From: JAWKTT01 sp041398965
GTDB lineage: Bacteria > Planctomycetota > Planctomycetia > Planctomycetales > Planctomycetaceae
Direction of reading: 5' to 3'
Length of the DNA: 64,000 bases
Assembly: GCA_041398965.1 (NCBI GenBank)
Contig: JAWKTT010000023.1
Location: 29,780 to 93,779 of the forward strand
The first letter of the stretch is position 1. Each line of letters opens with the position of its first letter. A program made the translations under genes and the position numbers. This document shows positions 16,764-24,510 of this stretch, in pieces. The notes beneath the pieces were generated by a model that saw only the letters and a list, made by a program, of their open reading frames with translations, was not told the DNA's origin and did not search any database.

Positions 16764-17732
16764 TCAGTGGCTTAACCCGCAGGCAGCTCGGGCACGATCG
16801 AGGACTTCTCTTCCCTTCGCCCGTGCCCGGGTGGCCCCCGCTTGCAGGATCGATTCGACATCGGAGATGTTTCTTTCCAACTCGGCTCGACGCTCGCGGG
16901 CTTGGGCGAAGTAGGCATCCGCCTTCTCGAATAACGCCTGCTTCGCCTCTCCGTACCCCATTCCGCCTGCACGATAGCGCTCGGCGAGCGTCGCCTGTTC
17001 GGTGGGGTCGGCAAACACCTTATACAGGGTGAAGATCGCACAATTGTCCGGGTTCTTGGGCGATTCCACCGGGGTCGAGTCGGTCTTAATCGACATCACC
17101 TTCTTGCGAAGTCCCTTCGACGATTCGAAGATCTCAATCGTGTTTCCGTAGCTCTTCGACATCTTCTCGCCATCGGTTCCGGGGACCTTTGCAGCACTCT
17201 CGATGACACGAGGCTCGGGGAGCACGAACACCTCCTGGTTGTACAGGCTGTTGAATCGCTGGGCGATGTCGCGAGTGACTTCGATGTGCTGCACCTGATC
17301 GACGCCGACCGGGACAATGTCGCTGTCATAGAGAATGATGTCAGCCGCCATCAACACCGGATATGTGAACAACCCCGCATCCGCAGCGATGCCGCGGGAC
17401 TTCTTATCTTTATACGCATGACACTTTTCAAGCAGGTGCATCTGCGTGACCGTCATCAACAGCCAAGTCAGTTCGCTCACTTCGGGGACATCCGATTGGC
17501 GATAGAGCGTGGCCTTTGCAGGGTCGAGGCCGAGGGCCAGCAGGTCCAGGGCAGCATCGAGTGTGGCCTGCCGGAGAGCCTGCGGGTCGCGGACAGTCGT
17601 CAGGGCATGCAGGTCGGCAATAAAGTAAAAGGACTGCTCGTTCCCCTGCAACGCGATGTACTGCTGAATCGCCCCAAAGTAGTTTCCCCAATGGAACCGA
17701 CCAGTCGGCTGAATGCCAGAGAGAACTCGCAT
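16764..17732 (-). CDS. trpS: Tryptophan--tRNA ligase
   Basis: The 322-residue class I aminoacyl-tRNA synthetase charges tRNA-Trp in the cytoplasm. The HIGH-equivalent is PTGRFHWGNYFGA (9-21), tryptophan-pocket residues lie in VPVGVDQVQHIE, and the KMSKS loop is intact (GEKMSKSYGNT, KMSKS at 190-194). ATG 17732 begins MRVLSGIQPTG, the normal start of bacterial TrpS; the extra open frame upstream is not homologous. Followed downstream by the SDR gene on the same strand with 160 bases between. Confidence 0.96.
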   Translation of the reverse strand: MRVLSGIQPTGRFHWGNYFGAIQQYIALQGNEQSFYFIADLHALTTVRDPQALRQATLDAALDLLALGLDPAKATLYRQSDVPEVSELTWLLMTVTQMHLLEKCHAYKDKKSRGIAADAGLFTYPVLMAADIILYDSDIVPVGVDQVQHIEVTRDIAQRFNSLYNQEVFVLPEPRVIESAAKVPGTDGEKMSKSYGNTIEIFESSKGLRKKVMSIKTDSTPVESPKNPDNCAIFTLYKVFADPTEQATLAERYRAGGMGYGEAKQALFEKADAYFAQARERRAELERNISDVESILQAGATRARAKGREVLDRARAACGLSH

Positions 17733-17907
17733 GGAAATGACTTCTGAAAAAACTTGCAACCTGATCCGTAACTCGAGTCGCACGGCGACTCTTGTTTGTA
17801 CCGCACGTCCGGTAGTACAGACATTCCTGTCTGTGCCCCAGTTCGTCAATGTTCCGTCAGTTTAATGGAAAGATCGAGAGAGTGACATCACCACGAGAAC
17901 AAGGGCT

Positions 17908-18864
17908 TCAATGGGGGGCAACGGGTGGCGCCGTCGGGGCGCAGGGGGTTGGCACGTTCGCCTTGAGGGTGCCGATGATTTCGGTGATGGACTCGCAACC
18001 TTCCGCATCCAGCAGGCGACTCAAGTCATCCGCCAGATTCCCGGAGAGTGTCGGGTTGTAGAAGTTTGCCGTGCCGACTTGGATGGCTGTCGCCCCCGCC
18101 ACGAGAAACTCCAGCACATCGTCAACCGACTGAATCCCGCCGACGCCGATGATTGGGACATCGACCTTCTGAGCAACCTGATAGACGCAACGCAGGGCGA
18201 GGGGTTTGATTGCCGGACCGCTCAGGCCGCCAATGTTGTTCCCGAGAATCGGACGTCGTCGTCGCCAGTCGATCGCCATCCCTTGAAACGTATTGACCAG
18301 CGAGACCGCGTCAGCCCCTCCGGCGCGGGCCGCTTCTGCGATGGTCACAATGCTTGTGACGTTTGGCGTCAACTTGGCGATGACGGGGTGCCGAGTTGCC
18401 CGACGAACTGCTCCAATGACCGCCTCGGCCATTGTGGGATCGGTCCCGAAGTCGACTCCCCCACTCACGTTGGGGCACGAGATGTTCAACTCGATTGCCG
18501 CAATGCCGTCATGGGGATCAAGGAGTTTTGCCATCGCGACAAACTCGTCGACATTCTTTCCCGCAATGTTGACAATGATGGCTGTTTCGAGCCGGCACAG
18601 GTGCGCGAGATGGGTCTCGATGAAAGCTTCGATCCCATCGTTGTCGAGGCCGATCGAGTTCAACATCCCGGAGGCGGTCTCGACCGTTCTCGGCGGGGCG
18701 TTTCCGATACGGGGCTGCGTTGTCACCGTCTTTGGAATGATCCCTCCGAGTCTTCGATAGTCGACGTAAGCCGACATCTCCCGCGCATACCCAAAGGTCC
18801 CGGAGGCCACAAGAATCGGATTGACAAGCGAGAGTCGCCCTAACTGGACGGCAAGTTGAGCCAT
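17908..18864 (-). CDS. pyrD: Dihydroorotate dehydrogenase, class 1B catalytic subunit
   Basis: The 318-residue FMN enzyme oxidises dihydroorotate to orotate in pyrimidine synthesis. Landmarks: NPILVASGTFGYA (15-27), NSIGLDNDG, IELNISCPNVSGG with the class 1 catalytic Cys130, IAKLTPN, LSGPAIKPLALR and the FMN phosphate loop GVGGIQS...GATAIQVGTANF. A cysteine rather than serine as base marks class 1; a PyrK-type electron-transfer subunit is not visible in the window. The C-terminal Pro/Ala-rich tail (TPCAPTAPPVAPH) is longer than usual. About 170 bases separate it from trpS downstream. Confidence 0.94.
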   Translation of the reverse strand: MAQLAVQLGRLSLVNPILVASGTFGYAREMSAYVDYRRLGGIIPKTVTTQPRIGNAPPRTVETASGMLNSIGLDNDGIEAFIETHLAHLCRLETAIIVNIAGKNVDEFVAMAKLLDPHDGIAAIELNISCPNVSGGVDFGTDPTMAEAVIGAVRRATRHPVIAKLTPNVTSIVTIAEAARAGGADAVSLVNTFQGMAIDWRRRRPILGNNIGGLSGPAIKPLALRCVYQVAQKVDVPIIGVGGIQSVDDVLEFLVAGATAIQVGTANFYNPTLSGNLADDLSRLLDAEGCESITEIIGTLKANVPTPCAPTAPPVAPH

Positions 18865-19364
18865 GAGAACTACAGTTGTCGACAGGTAAAAACATCACGG
18901 GCCCTCCCCGTTTTTCGGAATCGTACCCCGATCGTTCTCCCCAGACAACACCCCCAGTCCAACCACCCGCACGATCACGCTGGAACTCGTCGGTTCACCA
19001 GAGCTGACTGAAGGAGAAGCATCAGAGTCCAAACACGTGACTGATGCACCTGCAGATCAGTTCCCGTCCCTTGGACAACTGTCTTTTGAATTCGAGTCTG
19101 TTTCCACCTGGTCCCCCGGCGTCATCGCATCATTCCAGCACACCATTCTCAAGCAAACAAGGAGATGGCCTCGGGTGATTCCTGTCAGGCTCGTTCGCCC
19201 GTTGGGGGGTGAGACATTGGAAATCTTGACTCCCCAGTCTTGCGGACTGGGGAAGTCAACGTACCGGGGTGGGGGCTTGCCCCTCGCGCGTGGCGGCTTC
19301 TGTTACAATTGGCCCTTCACGTTCAATGCCTTCATCCTGCGATTCCCTCAGGTCATATTTCGCC
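18865..19364. other. Intergenic region with hairpin at 19226-19259
   Basis: Five hundred bases lie between divergent pyrD and the DUF2891 gene. A strong imperfect hairpin (TTGACTCCCCAGTC, 19226-19239, with GACTGGGGAAGTCAA, 19245-19259) is followed by GGGGTGGGGGCTTGCCCC, itself partly self-complementary. A 113-codon open frame (19037-19378) crosses the hairpin and overlaps the next gene; I do not consider it real. Promoters for both neighbours should be here. Confidence 0.45.
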
Positions 19365-20408
19365 ATGCGACGGACTAATGCACTTAATGAAACTTTCGTG
19401 GCTCAGCTTGCCGAGATGCCACTCGGAGCGTTATTGCGAGAGTTTCCCAATAAGGTGGGGCATCTGTTTTATGGGGCAGGAGATGTGGGATCACCTCGTG
19501 TTTGGACACCGGCATTCTTTGGATGCTTCGACTGGCATTCCGCTGTACATGGGCATTGGTGCCTCTTGAGATTAATGCGGGAGTATCCAGACGGAACATC
19601 ACCAGGAGATTGGCAGAGACGAGCCATCGAGGCGATGAGGCAAACGCTCACTCCCGAGAACATCACTCAAGAGCTGGCCTATCGCGATCGGACCCCATCG
19701 TTCGAGGTACCGTACGGGACCGCTTGGCTGCTGATGCTCGCAGCTGAACTCCGCGAGCGAGACCCCTCACATGGGGAATTCCTCAGGCTCATCGAACCTC
19801 TCGAAAATCGTGTCATCGAGGATCATTTCCGCTGGCTCACCCGGCTGACCCGACCAATCCGGACCGGCGAGCACAATCAAACCGCCTTCGCGCTGGGGTT
19901 GACGTGGGACTGGGCCGTTGACGGTCACCAGGAGACCTTGCAGCAGATCATCGAACAGATGGCCCGAGCCTGGTATGGCGATGACCACGACGCAGCGGTC
20001 CGCTTTGAGCCATCGGGACACGACTTTCTTTCGCCGATTCTCGCGGAAGCCGACCTGATGCGGCGGGTGCTGCCGTCCGACGAATTCTGTGATTGGTTCG
20101 ATCGGTTTCTTCCGTCAAATCAGGAGTCGCAACGGATCGACTACTCCCACTGGTTAAGGCCGGTCACCTGCCCGGATCAGGCCGATGGAAAGCTCGCCCA
20201 TCTGGATGGACTGAACCTCTCGCGGGCCTGGATGCTGAAGGGAATCCGCTCGTCTCTTGCGGAGAGCCATCGACTCGCCCCGCTGTTGGAGCAAGCGATG
20301 ACAAGTCATGTCGACGCAGGAATCGCCGGGCTACAGACCGCACACTACGCCGGCACCCACTGGCTGGCGACGTTTGCAACCTATCTCCTCACCCGCCCGG
20401 ACAAGTGA
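19365..20408 (+). CDS. DUF2891 family protein
   Basis: A 347-residue soluble protein matching the DUF2891 family: PAFFGCFDWHSAVHGHWCLLRL (about 51-72), RPSFEVPYGTAWLL-like segment, GEHNQTAFAL, FEPSGHDFLSP, SHWLRP, and a terminal TAHYAGTHWLATFA. The repeated His/Trp-containing helices resemble alpha/alpha-barrel glycosidases, so a carbohydrate-related activity is possible, though the family is uncharacterised. ATG 19365 (MRRTNALNE) is preferred since upstream codons lie in the hairpin region. A hairpin at 20441 ends the unit. Confidence 0.82.
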   Translation: MRRTNALNETFVAQLAEMPLGALLREFPNKVGHLFYGAGDVGSPRVWTPAFFGCFDWHSAVHGHWCLLRLMREYPDGTSPGDWQRRAIEAMRQTLTPENITQELAYRDRTPSFEVPYGTAWLLMLAAELRERDPSHGEFLRLIEPLENRVIEDHFRWLTRLTRPIRTGEHNQTAFALGLTWDWAVDGHQETLQQIIEQMARAWYGDDHDAAVRFEPSGHDFLSPILAEADLMRRVLPSDEFCDWFDRFLPSNQESQRIDYSHWLRPVTCPDQADGKLAHLDGLNLSRAWMLKGIRSSLAESHRLAPLLEQAMTSHVDAGIAGLQTAHYAGTHWLATFATYLLTRPDK

Positions 20409-20440
20409 GCGGGACGGACATCAAAGTCCGCCACACGGAG

Positions 20441-20462
20441 CGACGGACAGAAATGTCCGTCG
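20441..20462. terminator. Bidirectional hairpin between convergent genes
   Basis: CGACGGACA-GAAA-TGTCCGTCG is a perfect 9-base stem with a GAAA tetraloop, placed between the stop codons of the converging DUF2891 and oxygenase genes (20408 and 20478). A second smaller inverted pair (GACGGAC/GTCCGCC) lies just before it. There is no strong T-run. Confidence 0.6.
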
Positions 20463-20477
20463 TCCGGGGGAGCGAGA

Positions 20478-21128
20478 TCAAGCAACCTTCTTTCGAGTTC
20501 TGGAGGGGAGTTTCCAGCATGTGTCGAAAGTCACATAGTTAATTAAAAGCGATCGGCGTTCCTGTTTAATCTCTTTCTTTTCGAGACCGTGCCACGTGTC
20601 GTCGCCGGGGCCAAACATATAACCGACATTAGTCTCGAAAGGCATCGTCTTGACGAGTTTCAGGTCTTTGTCGTAGAGATCGGTCCCGAGGTTAATCGAC
20701 TCGCCGCAAGGGTTGCTATAGAGCAGCATCGACATCCGCTTTTCCTTAATGTCTTTGTGCGGTTCAAGCCAGAAACCCTTTCGATCGCAGAGCACTTCAA
20801 ACCGTAAATTACAGTCGACAAGGCTCCGTTCGAGCATATGTTCGACAAGCTCGATTGTCTCGACGGAGCGCAGTTCGTCGATCAGTTCGCCGAGTGCTGG
20901 GAAGTTGTCGACGTTCTCGGTGTCGACGAAACATCGAGTGTTCGCATTGCGAGCGACCCCCTGTTGATCACCGGCGCGCGTCCCATCATAGACACGAGGA
21001 ACATCGGCGATCATAGCCGAGTTAATCTCTCCGATCTGCTCTTCGTTCATCGAGTTACGAATCACATAATGCAGGAATGGGTCGGTCGACCGTTCGGTTG
21101 TCTGTTGCAGGGCTTTGAGGAAGGGCAT
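20478..21128 (-). CDS. 2-oxoglutarate/Fe(II) oxygenase-like protein
   Basis: A 216-residue protein whose central region fits the double-stranded beta-helix of 2OG-Fe(II) dioxygenases: H-x-D at H124/D126 (EPHKDIKEKRMSMLLYSN), the distal His180 (DDTWHGLEKK) and a following arginine (R191 or R192 in ERRSLLINYVTF) in the right position to bind 2-oxoglutarate. Such enzymes hydroxylate small molecules, sugars or proteins; some act in polysaccharide loci. The substrate cannot be inferred. It lies 144 bases before the ELM1-like gene (same strand), and near rfbB, hinting at surface-sugar modification. Confidence 0.75.
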   Translation of the reverse strand: MPFLKALQQTTERSTDPFLHYVIRNSMNEEQIGEINSAMIADVPRVYDGTRAGDQQGVARNANTRCFVDTENVDNFPALGELIDELRSVETIELVEHMLERSLVDCNLRFEVLCDRKGFWLEPHKDIKEKRMSMLLYSNPCGESINLGTDLYDKDLKLVKTMPFETNVGYMFGPGDDTWHGLEKKEIKQERRSLLINYVTFDTCWKLPSRTRKKVA

Positions 21129-21271
21129 CGTAGACCTCGATAGGCGAATGGGTGTGCTTTGGATAGGTGAGTTTCTTTGCTGTTCTCGTTCATTGTTTCA
21201 TAGGAACAGTCCTGGAAACTCATAAACGTCGCGTTGTCTGAAATCTTCTCAGTAGATCGTTCGTGATACTG

Positions 21272-22303
21272 TCACGCGGCAGCTCGATTGTTCGTGGGTT
21301 CGACGAGACCAATAGCCCGGCGAATCTCATGAGCGATTGATGCGGTCCGGTCGGGAGAGTCGTAACTCCACTCTGGCAGAGAACCATCAAACGGACGCGT
21401 GATTCCCGCCTGTTCATAAGACTGATGGAAACGTCGAAACCTCTTGGCTGTTCGACGTTCCGTCAGCGAGAAGACCGAGACCGGGCGTCCGGTTGCTGCC
21501 GCTTCTGAGATCATCGAGACCGAGTCCCCCGTCACCACGAAGTGCCGGGCGAAGGCGAGGGCGGGGAGATACGGGTTCTGCCCGGTCCCCTGCCAGACGA
21601 AATGGGGTCGAGCGAAACTACGGGCGAAGCGATCAACGACGGCAGCGGGGGTCCGACGTGACGGAACAATCGCCAGTCGGCAACCTTGCGTCGCAACAGC
21701 GGTCTGAAGTTGTTGAATCAGCCGGGAGACGTCATCGTTCGAGTAACCATAATATCGGTTCGGCCCACCGAGGATGACGGCAACGAAGTCCTCGCCAAGT
21801 CCAGACATCTCGGGGGTCAGCCCCGCAGCACGTGCGGTGGCGAGTAGAGACGGGTTAATATGATGGACCGCACCGAGCGAGTGCAGTACGTTCGGCCCGT
21901 GCAGTCCATCATGTTCGGGGGTGACGATGAGATCAAACCGACTCGTCGAGACGCGAGGATCCTGAATATGGACGGTAAATACGTCAGATCCGAGCCACTT
22001 CTTGAGGGCCATCGATCCAACTGCCCCCTGCCGCCCACACGAGATGACGAGTCGCGGGGGGATGGTCCCATCATCGAACAGTGGCGTTGTGAAGATGCCA
22101 GACCAAAGGGGGATGAGTCCCGGCCACATCTTTCGCCACGGGAGACGCAGATGAATGTCTCGCTTGTAAACAGGAAGTCCAACCGCCCGGGCGAGTCCGG
22201 TCACCTGACTGACCATCCCGGCTGCCCCCTCGGTCAGCATCCAGCATCCCCCCGCAAATGGCGAGAAAGTGGCAGAACCGAGACTATTTCGGGGGATCGA
22301 CAT
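21272..22303 (-). CDS. ELM1/GtrOC1-like GT-B fold protein
   Basis: A 343-residue protein related to the mitochondrial fission protein ELM1 family, which has a GT-B glycosyltransferase fold. Motifs: LTEGAAGMVSQVTGLARAVG near the N-terminus, ISCGRQGAVGSMALKK, VHIQDPRVSTSRFDLIVTPEHDGLHGPNVLHSLGAVHHI, AVILGGPNRYYGYS, and the C-terminal VTGDSVSMISEAAATGRPVSVF that binds nucleotide-sugar in this fold. In bacteria these proteins are linked to lipopolysaccharide core or glycan synthesis. Start taken at ATG 22303 (MSIPRNS), with MLTEGAAGM as a shorter alternative. Positioned close to rfbB. Confidence 0.8.
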   Translation of the reverse strand: MSIPRNSLGSATFSPFAGGCWMLTEGAAGMVSQVTGLARAVGLPVYKRDIHLRLPWRKMWPGLIPLWSGIFTTPLFDDGTIPPRLVISCGRQGAVGSMALKKWLGSDVFTVHIQDPRVSTSRFDLIVTPEHDGLHGPNVLHSLGAVHHINPSLLATARAAGLTPEMSGLGEDFVAVILGGPNRYYGYSNDDVSRLIQQLQTAVATQGCRLAIVPSRRTPAAVVDRFARSFARPHFVWQGTGQNPYLPALAFARHFVVTGDSVSMISEAAATGRPVSVFSLTERRTAKRFRRFHQSYEQAGITRPFDGSLPEWSYDSPDRTASIAHEIRRAIGLVEPTNNRAAA

Positions 22304-22422
22304 CAGCCATCCTTGGCACGATCGCAAAGCTCGGGACTCCGGCCCCGACTGTTTTCGACGGGGACCGTACCCCGAAACCCCAGAAAGTGTCAATGGGGAC
22401 TCCGCCGCGATATCTTCGGTGA

Positions 22423-22603
22423 GTGCATTCCTTGGTTTGTGATCCTCGCCGACTTGTGAACTTTGCCGTCAGCTTCTCCCTCTCCCCCACTGTCGACGTT
22501 TCGATTTTGAAGGACTTTCCCGTGGAGGAGAAGGAGTCTCGGGTCGGCTGACGCCTCCGACTTGAGTAGTAGCGATTCGGGGCGTTGCCATGTGGGGAAT
22601 GCC
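22423..22603. repeat. Dispersed 180-bp element (GTGCATTCC family)
   Basis: Bounded by GTGCATTCC and GGGGAATGCCCC. The interior contains TCTCCCTCTCCCCCACTGTC and GGAGGAGAAGGAGTCTCG, which can pair to a long stem, then GTCGGCTGACGCCTCCG. The same sequence occurs at 31756-31922 (reverse) and 33473-33643 (forward). No gene inside. Together with its flanks it fills the gap between ELM1-like and rfbB genes. Confidence 0.75.
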
Positions 22604-22727
22604 CCCATCGTCTGTGAGAGCGTTTCAGTTCAGTTCAATTCAAACATACTCGCGGAGTCGGTTGCAGACGCTTGTCCGGTGTTCACCGGAGTTTCGGAGT
22701 GACTCGGCGAGAACGAAAAGTGGTTGA

Positions 22728-23717
22728 TCAGGCGTTGCGGTAGGCTCCCGATTGGATACGGGCAATCCAGTCGGGATGGGTTTGATACCACTCGATGGTC
22801 GCGGCTAAGCCCGTCGCGAACTCTTGTTGTGGTCGCCATCCGAGGTCGCGCTGGGCCTTCGAGAAATCAATCGCATAGCGGTGATCGTGTCCAGGCCGGT
22901 CGGCGACGTGGCGAATCAACGAATGGGGCTTTCCTAAGGCGTCGAGCAACCGGGTTGTGAGTTCGAGATTTGTTAGCTCGCAGTTTCCTCCAAAGTTGTA
23001 GACTTCGCCCCTCTTGCCGCGTCGCAGGGCGGCATCGATCCCGCGGCAATGGTCCTCGACGTGAATCCAGTCTCGCACGTTCTGCCCCGTCCCATAGACC
23101 GGAACCGACTCGTCTTGCAGGGCTTTACTGATGAACAGGGGGATCAGTTTCTCGGGGAACTGATACGGCCCATAGTTGTTGGAACAGCGGGTGATGATGG
23201 CGGGGAAGTCGAAGGTGCGGACCGCGGCATGGACCAGTAGGTCGGCTGCGGCCTTTGACGCTGAGTAGGGACTGCTCGGGTCGAGCGGTGTCTGCTCTGT
23301 AAAGAACCCTGTCGCTCCGAGCGACCCATAAACCTCATCGGTCGAAACCTGCACGTAACGCATGACGTCATGTTGCCGACAAACGTCGATGAGCGTTTGC
23401 GTCCCGACGATGTTGGTTTGAATGAACGGTGTCGAATCAACAATGCTGCGGTCGACATGCGACTCGGCTGCGAAGTGGACAACCGCATCGATCGACCCGG
23501 ACGCGAAGAGTAAGTCCAACAGCGGACGGTCGCAGATGTCCCCTTCGATAAAGACATATCGCCCGTCTTGAGGGATGTCGGCCAGATTGTCGAGATTTCC
23601 GGCATAGGTCAGTTTGTCGAGATTGATGATCTGCAATTCGGGGTCGATCTGCCGCTGGAGTCGAATAAAATTCGATCCGATGAACCCGCACCCCCCGGTC
23701 ACCAGTAACGTCTGCAT
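22728..23717 (-). CDS. rfbB: dTDP-glucose 4,6-dehydratase
   Basis: The 329-residue NAD-dependent enzyme converts dTDP-glucose to dTDP-4-keto-6-deoxyglucose for rhamnose and related sugars of surface polysaccharide. It shows the Rossmann loop TGGCGFIGSNF (7-17), DKLTYAGNLDNL, HFAAESHVDRSI (81-92), STDEVYGSLG (125-134, with the active-site Asp-Glu), and the catalytic Y151/K155 in YSASK. The C-terminal WYQTHPDW-like segment is typical. Length matches the family. rfbA, rfbC and rfbD are not visible in the window. Divergent from moaC. Confidence 0.95.
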   Translation of the reverse strand: MQTLLVTGGCGFIGSNFIRLQRQIDPELQIINLDKLTYAGNLDNLADIPQDGRYVFIEGDICDRPLLDLLFASGSIDAVVHFAAESHVDRSIVDSTPFIQTNIVGTQTLIDVCRQHDVMRYVQVSTDEVYGSLGATGFFTEQTPLDPSSPYSASKAAADLLVHAAVRTFDFPAIITRCSNNYGPYQFPEKLIPLFISKALQDESVPVYGTGQNVRDWIHVEDHCRGIDAALRRGKRGEVYNFGGNCELTNLELTTRLLDALGKPHSLIRHVADRPGHDHRYAIDFSKAQRDLGWRPQQEFATGLAATIEWYQTHPDWIARIQSGAYRNA

Positions 23718-23971
23718 GTGTCGCTCGCCTGCCAGAAGAGATCTGTTGCCGAAACCATCGCTGCCGGCACAAAGTGGACAGTTTAACGCAATCGCGGTTG
23801 GAAGTCAGTCGGAGAATTCCGATGCACGGACCGCAAACGCAAGGGACCAATGCGGACTTGTTTCGACCATGTGAAATGCACGACCGGCCGGGAGTTCGTA
23901 TGATCGGAACGGGACCAGACGACATTGATCGACATCACTCGGCTGACATCCGATTACCACTGCAACCGACC

Positions 23972-24481
23972 ATGACATCGTCGGCAGACATCAGGAGCGA
24001 GACCGTGACAGAACTGACGCACTTTGATGAGACAGGGGCGAGTCGCATGGTGGATGTGGGGGGGAAGCCGGTGACGCATCGTCGGGCCCGGGCGGAGGGG
24101 TTTGTCAGAACGCAACCCGAGACTTTGCGACGCATCCAACAGCATGAGATCGGCAAGGGAGATGTGATCGAGGTCGCTCGTCTGGCGGGAATTATGGCGA
24201 CGAAGCGAACCGATGAACTGATTCCCCTGTGCCATTCGCTCGGACTCGATCATGCTTCGATACAGTTCGAGTTTGTCGATGACACGACGCTGCGGATCGA
24301 GTCCGAGGTGAGCAATCGTGGACGAACAGGTGTCGAGATGGAAGCTCTGATGGCGATCAGCATCGCCGCCCTGACGCTCTACGACATGTGTAAAGCGATC
24401 GACCGCAGCATCGAGATTGGCCCCATCCGGCTCCTCGAAAAAGAGGGAGGCCAGTCGGGTCATTGGCAACGGGAAGCATGA
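23972..24481 (+). CDS. moaC: Cyclic pyranopterin monophosphate synthase
   Basis: A 169-residue MoaC, which with MoaA turns GTP into cyclic pyranopterin monophosphate, the first step of molybdenum cofactor synthesis. Landmarks: LTHFDETGASRMVDVGGKPVTHRRA, KRTDELIPLCHSLGLDH (catalytic Lys and His), TGVEMEALMAISIAALTLYDMCKAID and IGPIRLLEKEGG(K)SG. The start ATG 23972 gives the expected length; longer open frames upstream read through the rfbB promoter region. No other moa gene is adjacent. Confidence 0.95.
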   Translation: MTSSADIRSETVTELTHFDETGASRMVDVGGKPVTHRRARAEGFVRTQPETLRRIQQHEIGKGDVIEVARLAGIMATKRTDELIPLCHSLGLDHASIQFEFVDDTTLRIESEVSNRGRTGVEMEALMAISIAALTLYDMCKAIDRSIEIGPIRLLEKEGGQSGHWQREA

Positions 24482-24510
24482 GGTCTTGCCCCCAATGCGC
24501 AGTCTTTCGG

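Noticed and set aside
17911..18843. 310-codon open frame antisense to pyrD
   Set aside because: It is a shadow of the conserved pyrD frame; it has no start signal and no recognisable domain.
19037..19378. 113-codon open frame before the DUF2891 gene
   Set aside because: It runs across a strong hairpin and overlaps the DUF2891 start; composition is not protein-like.
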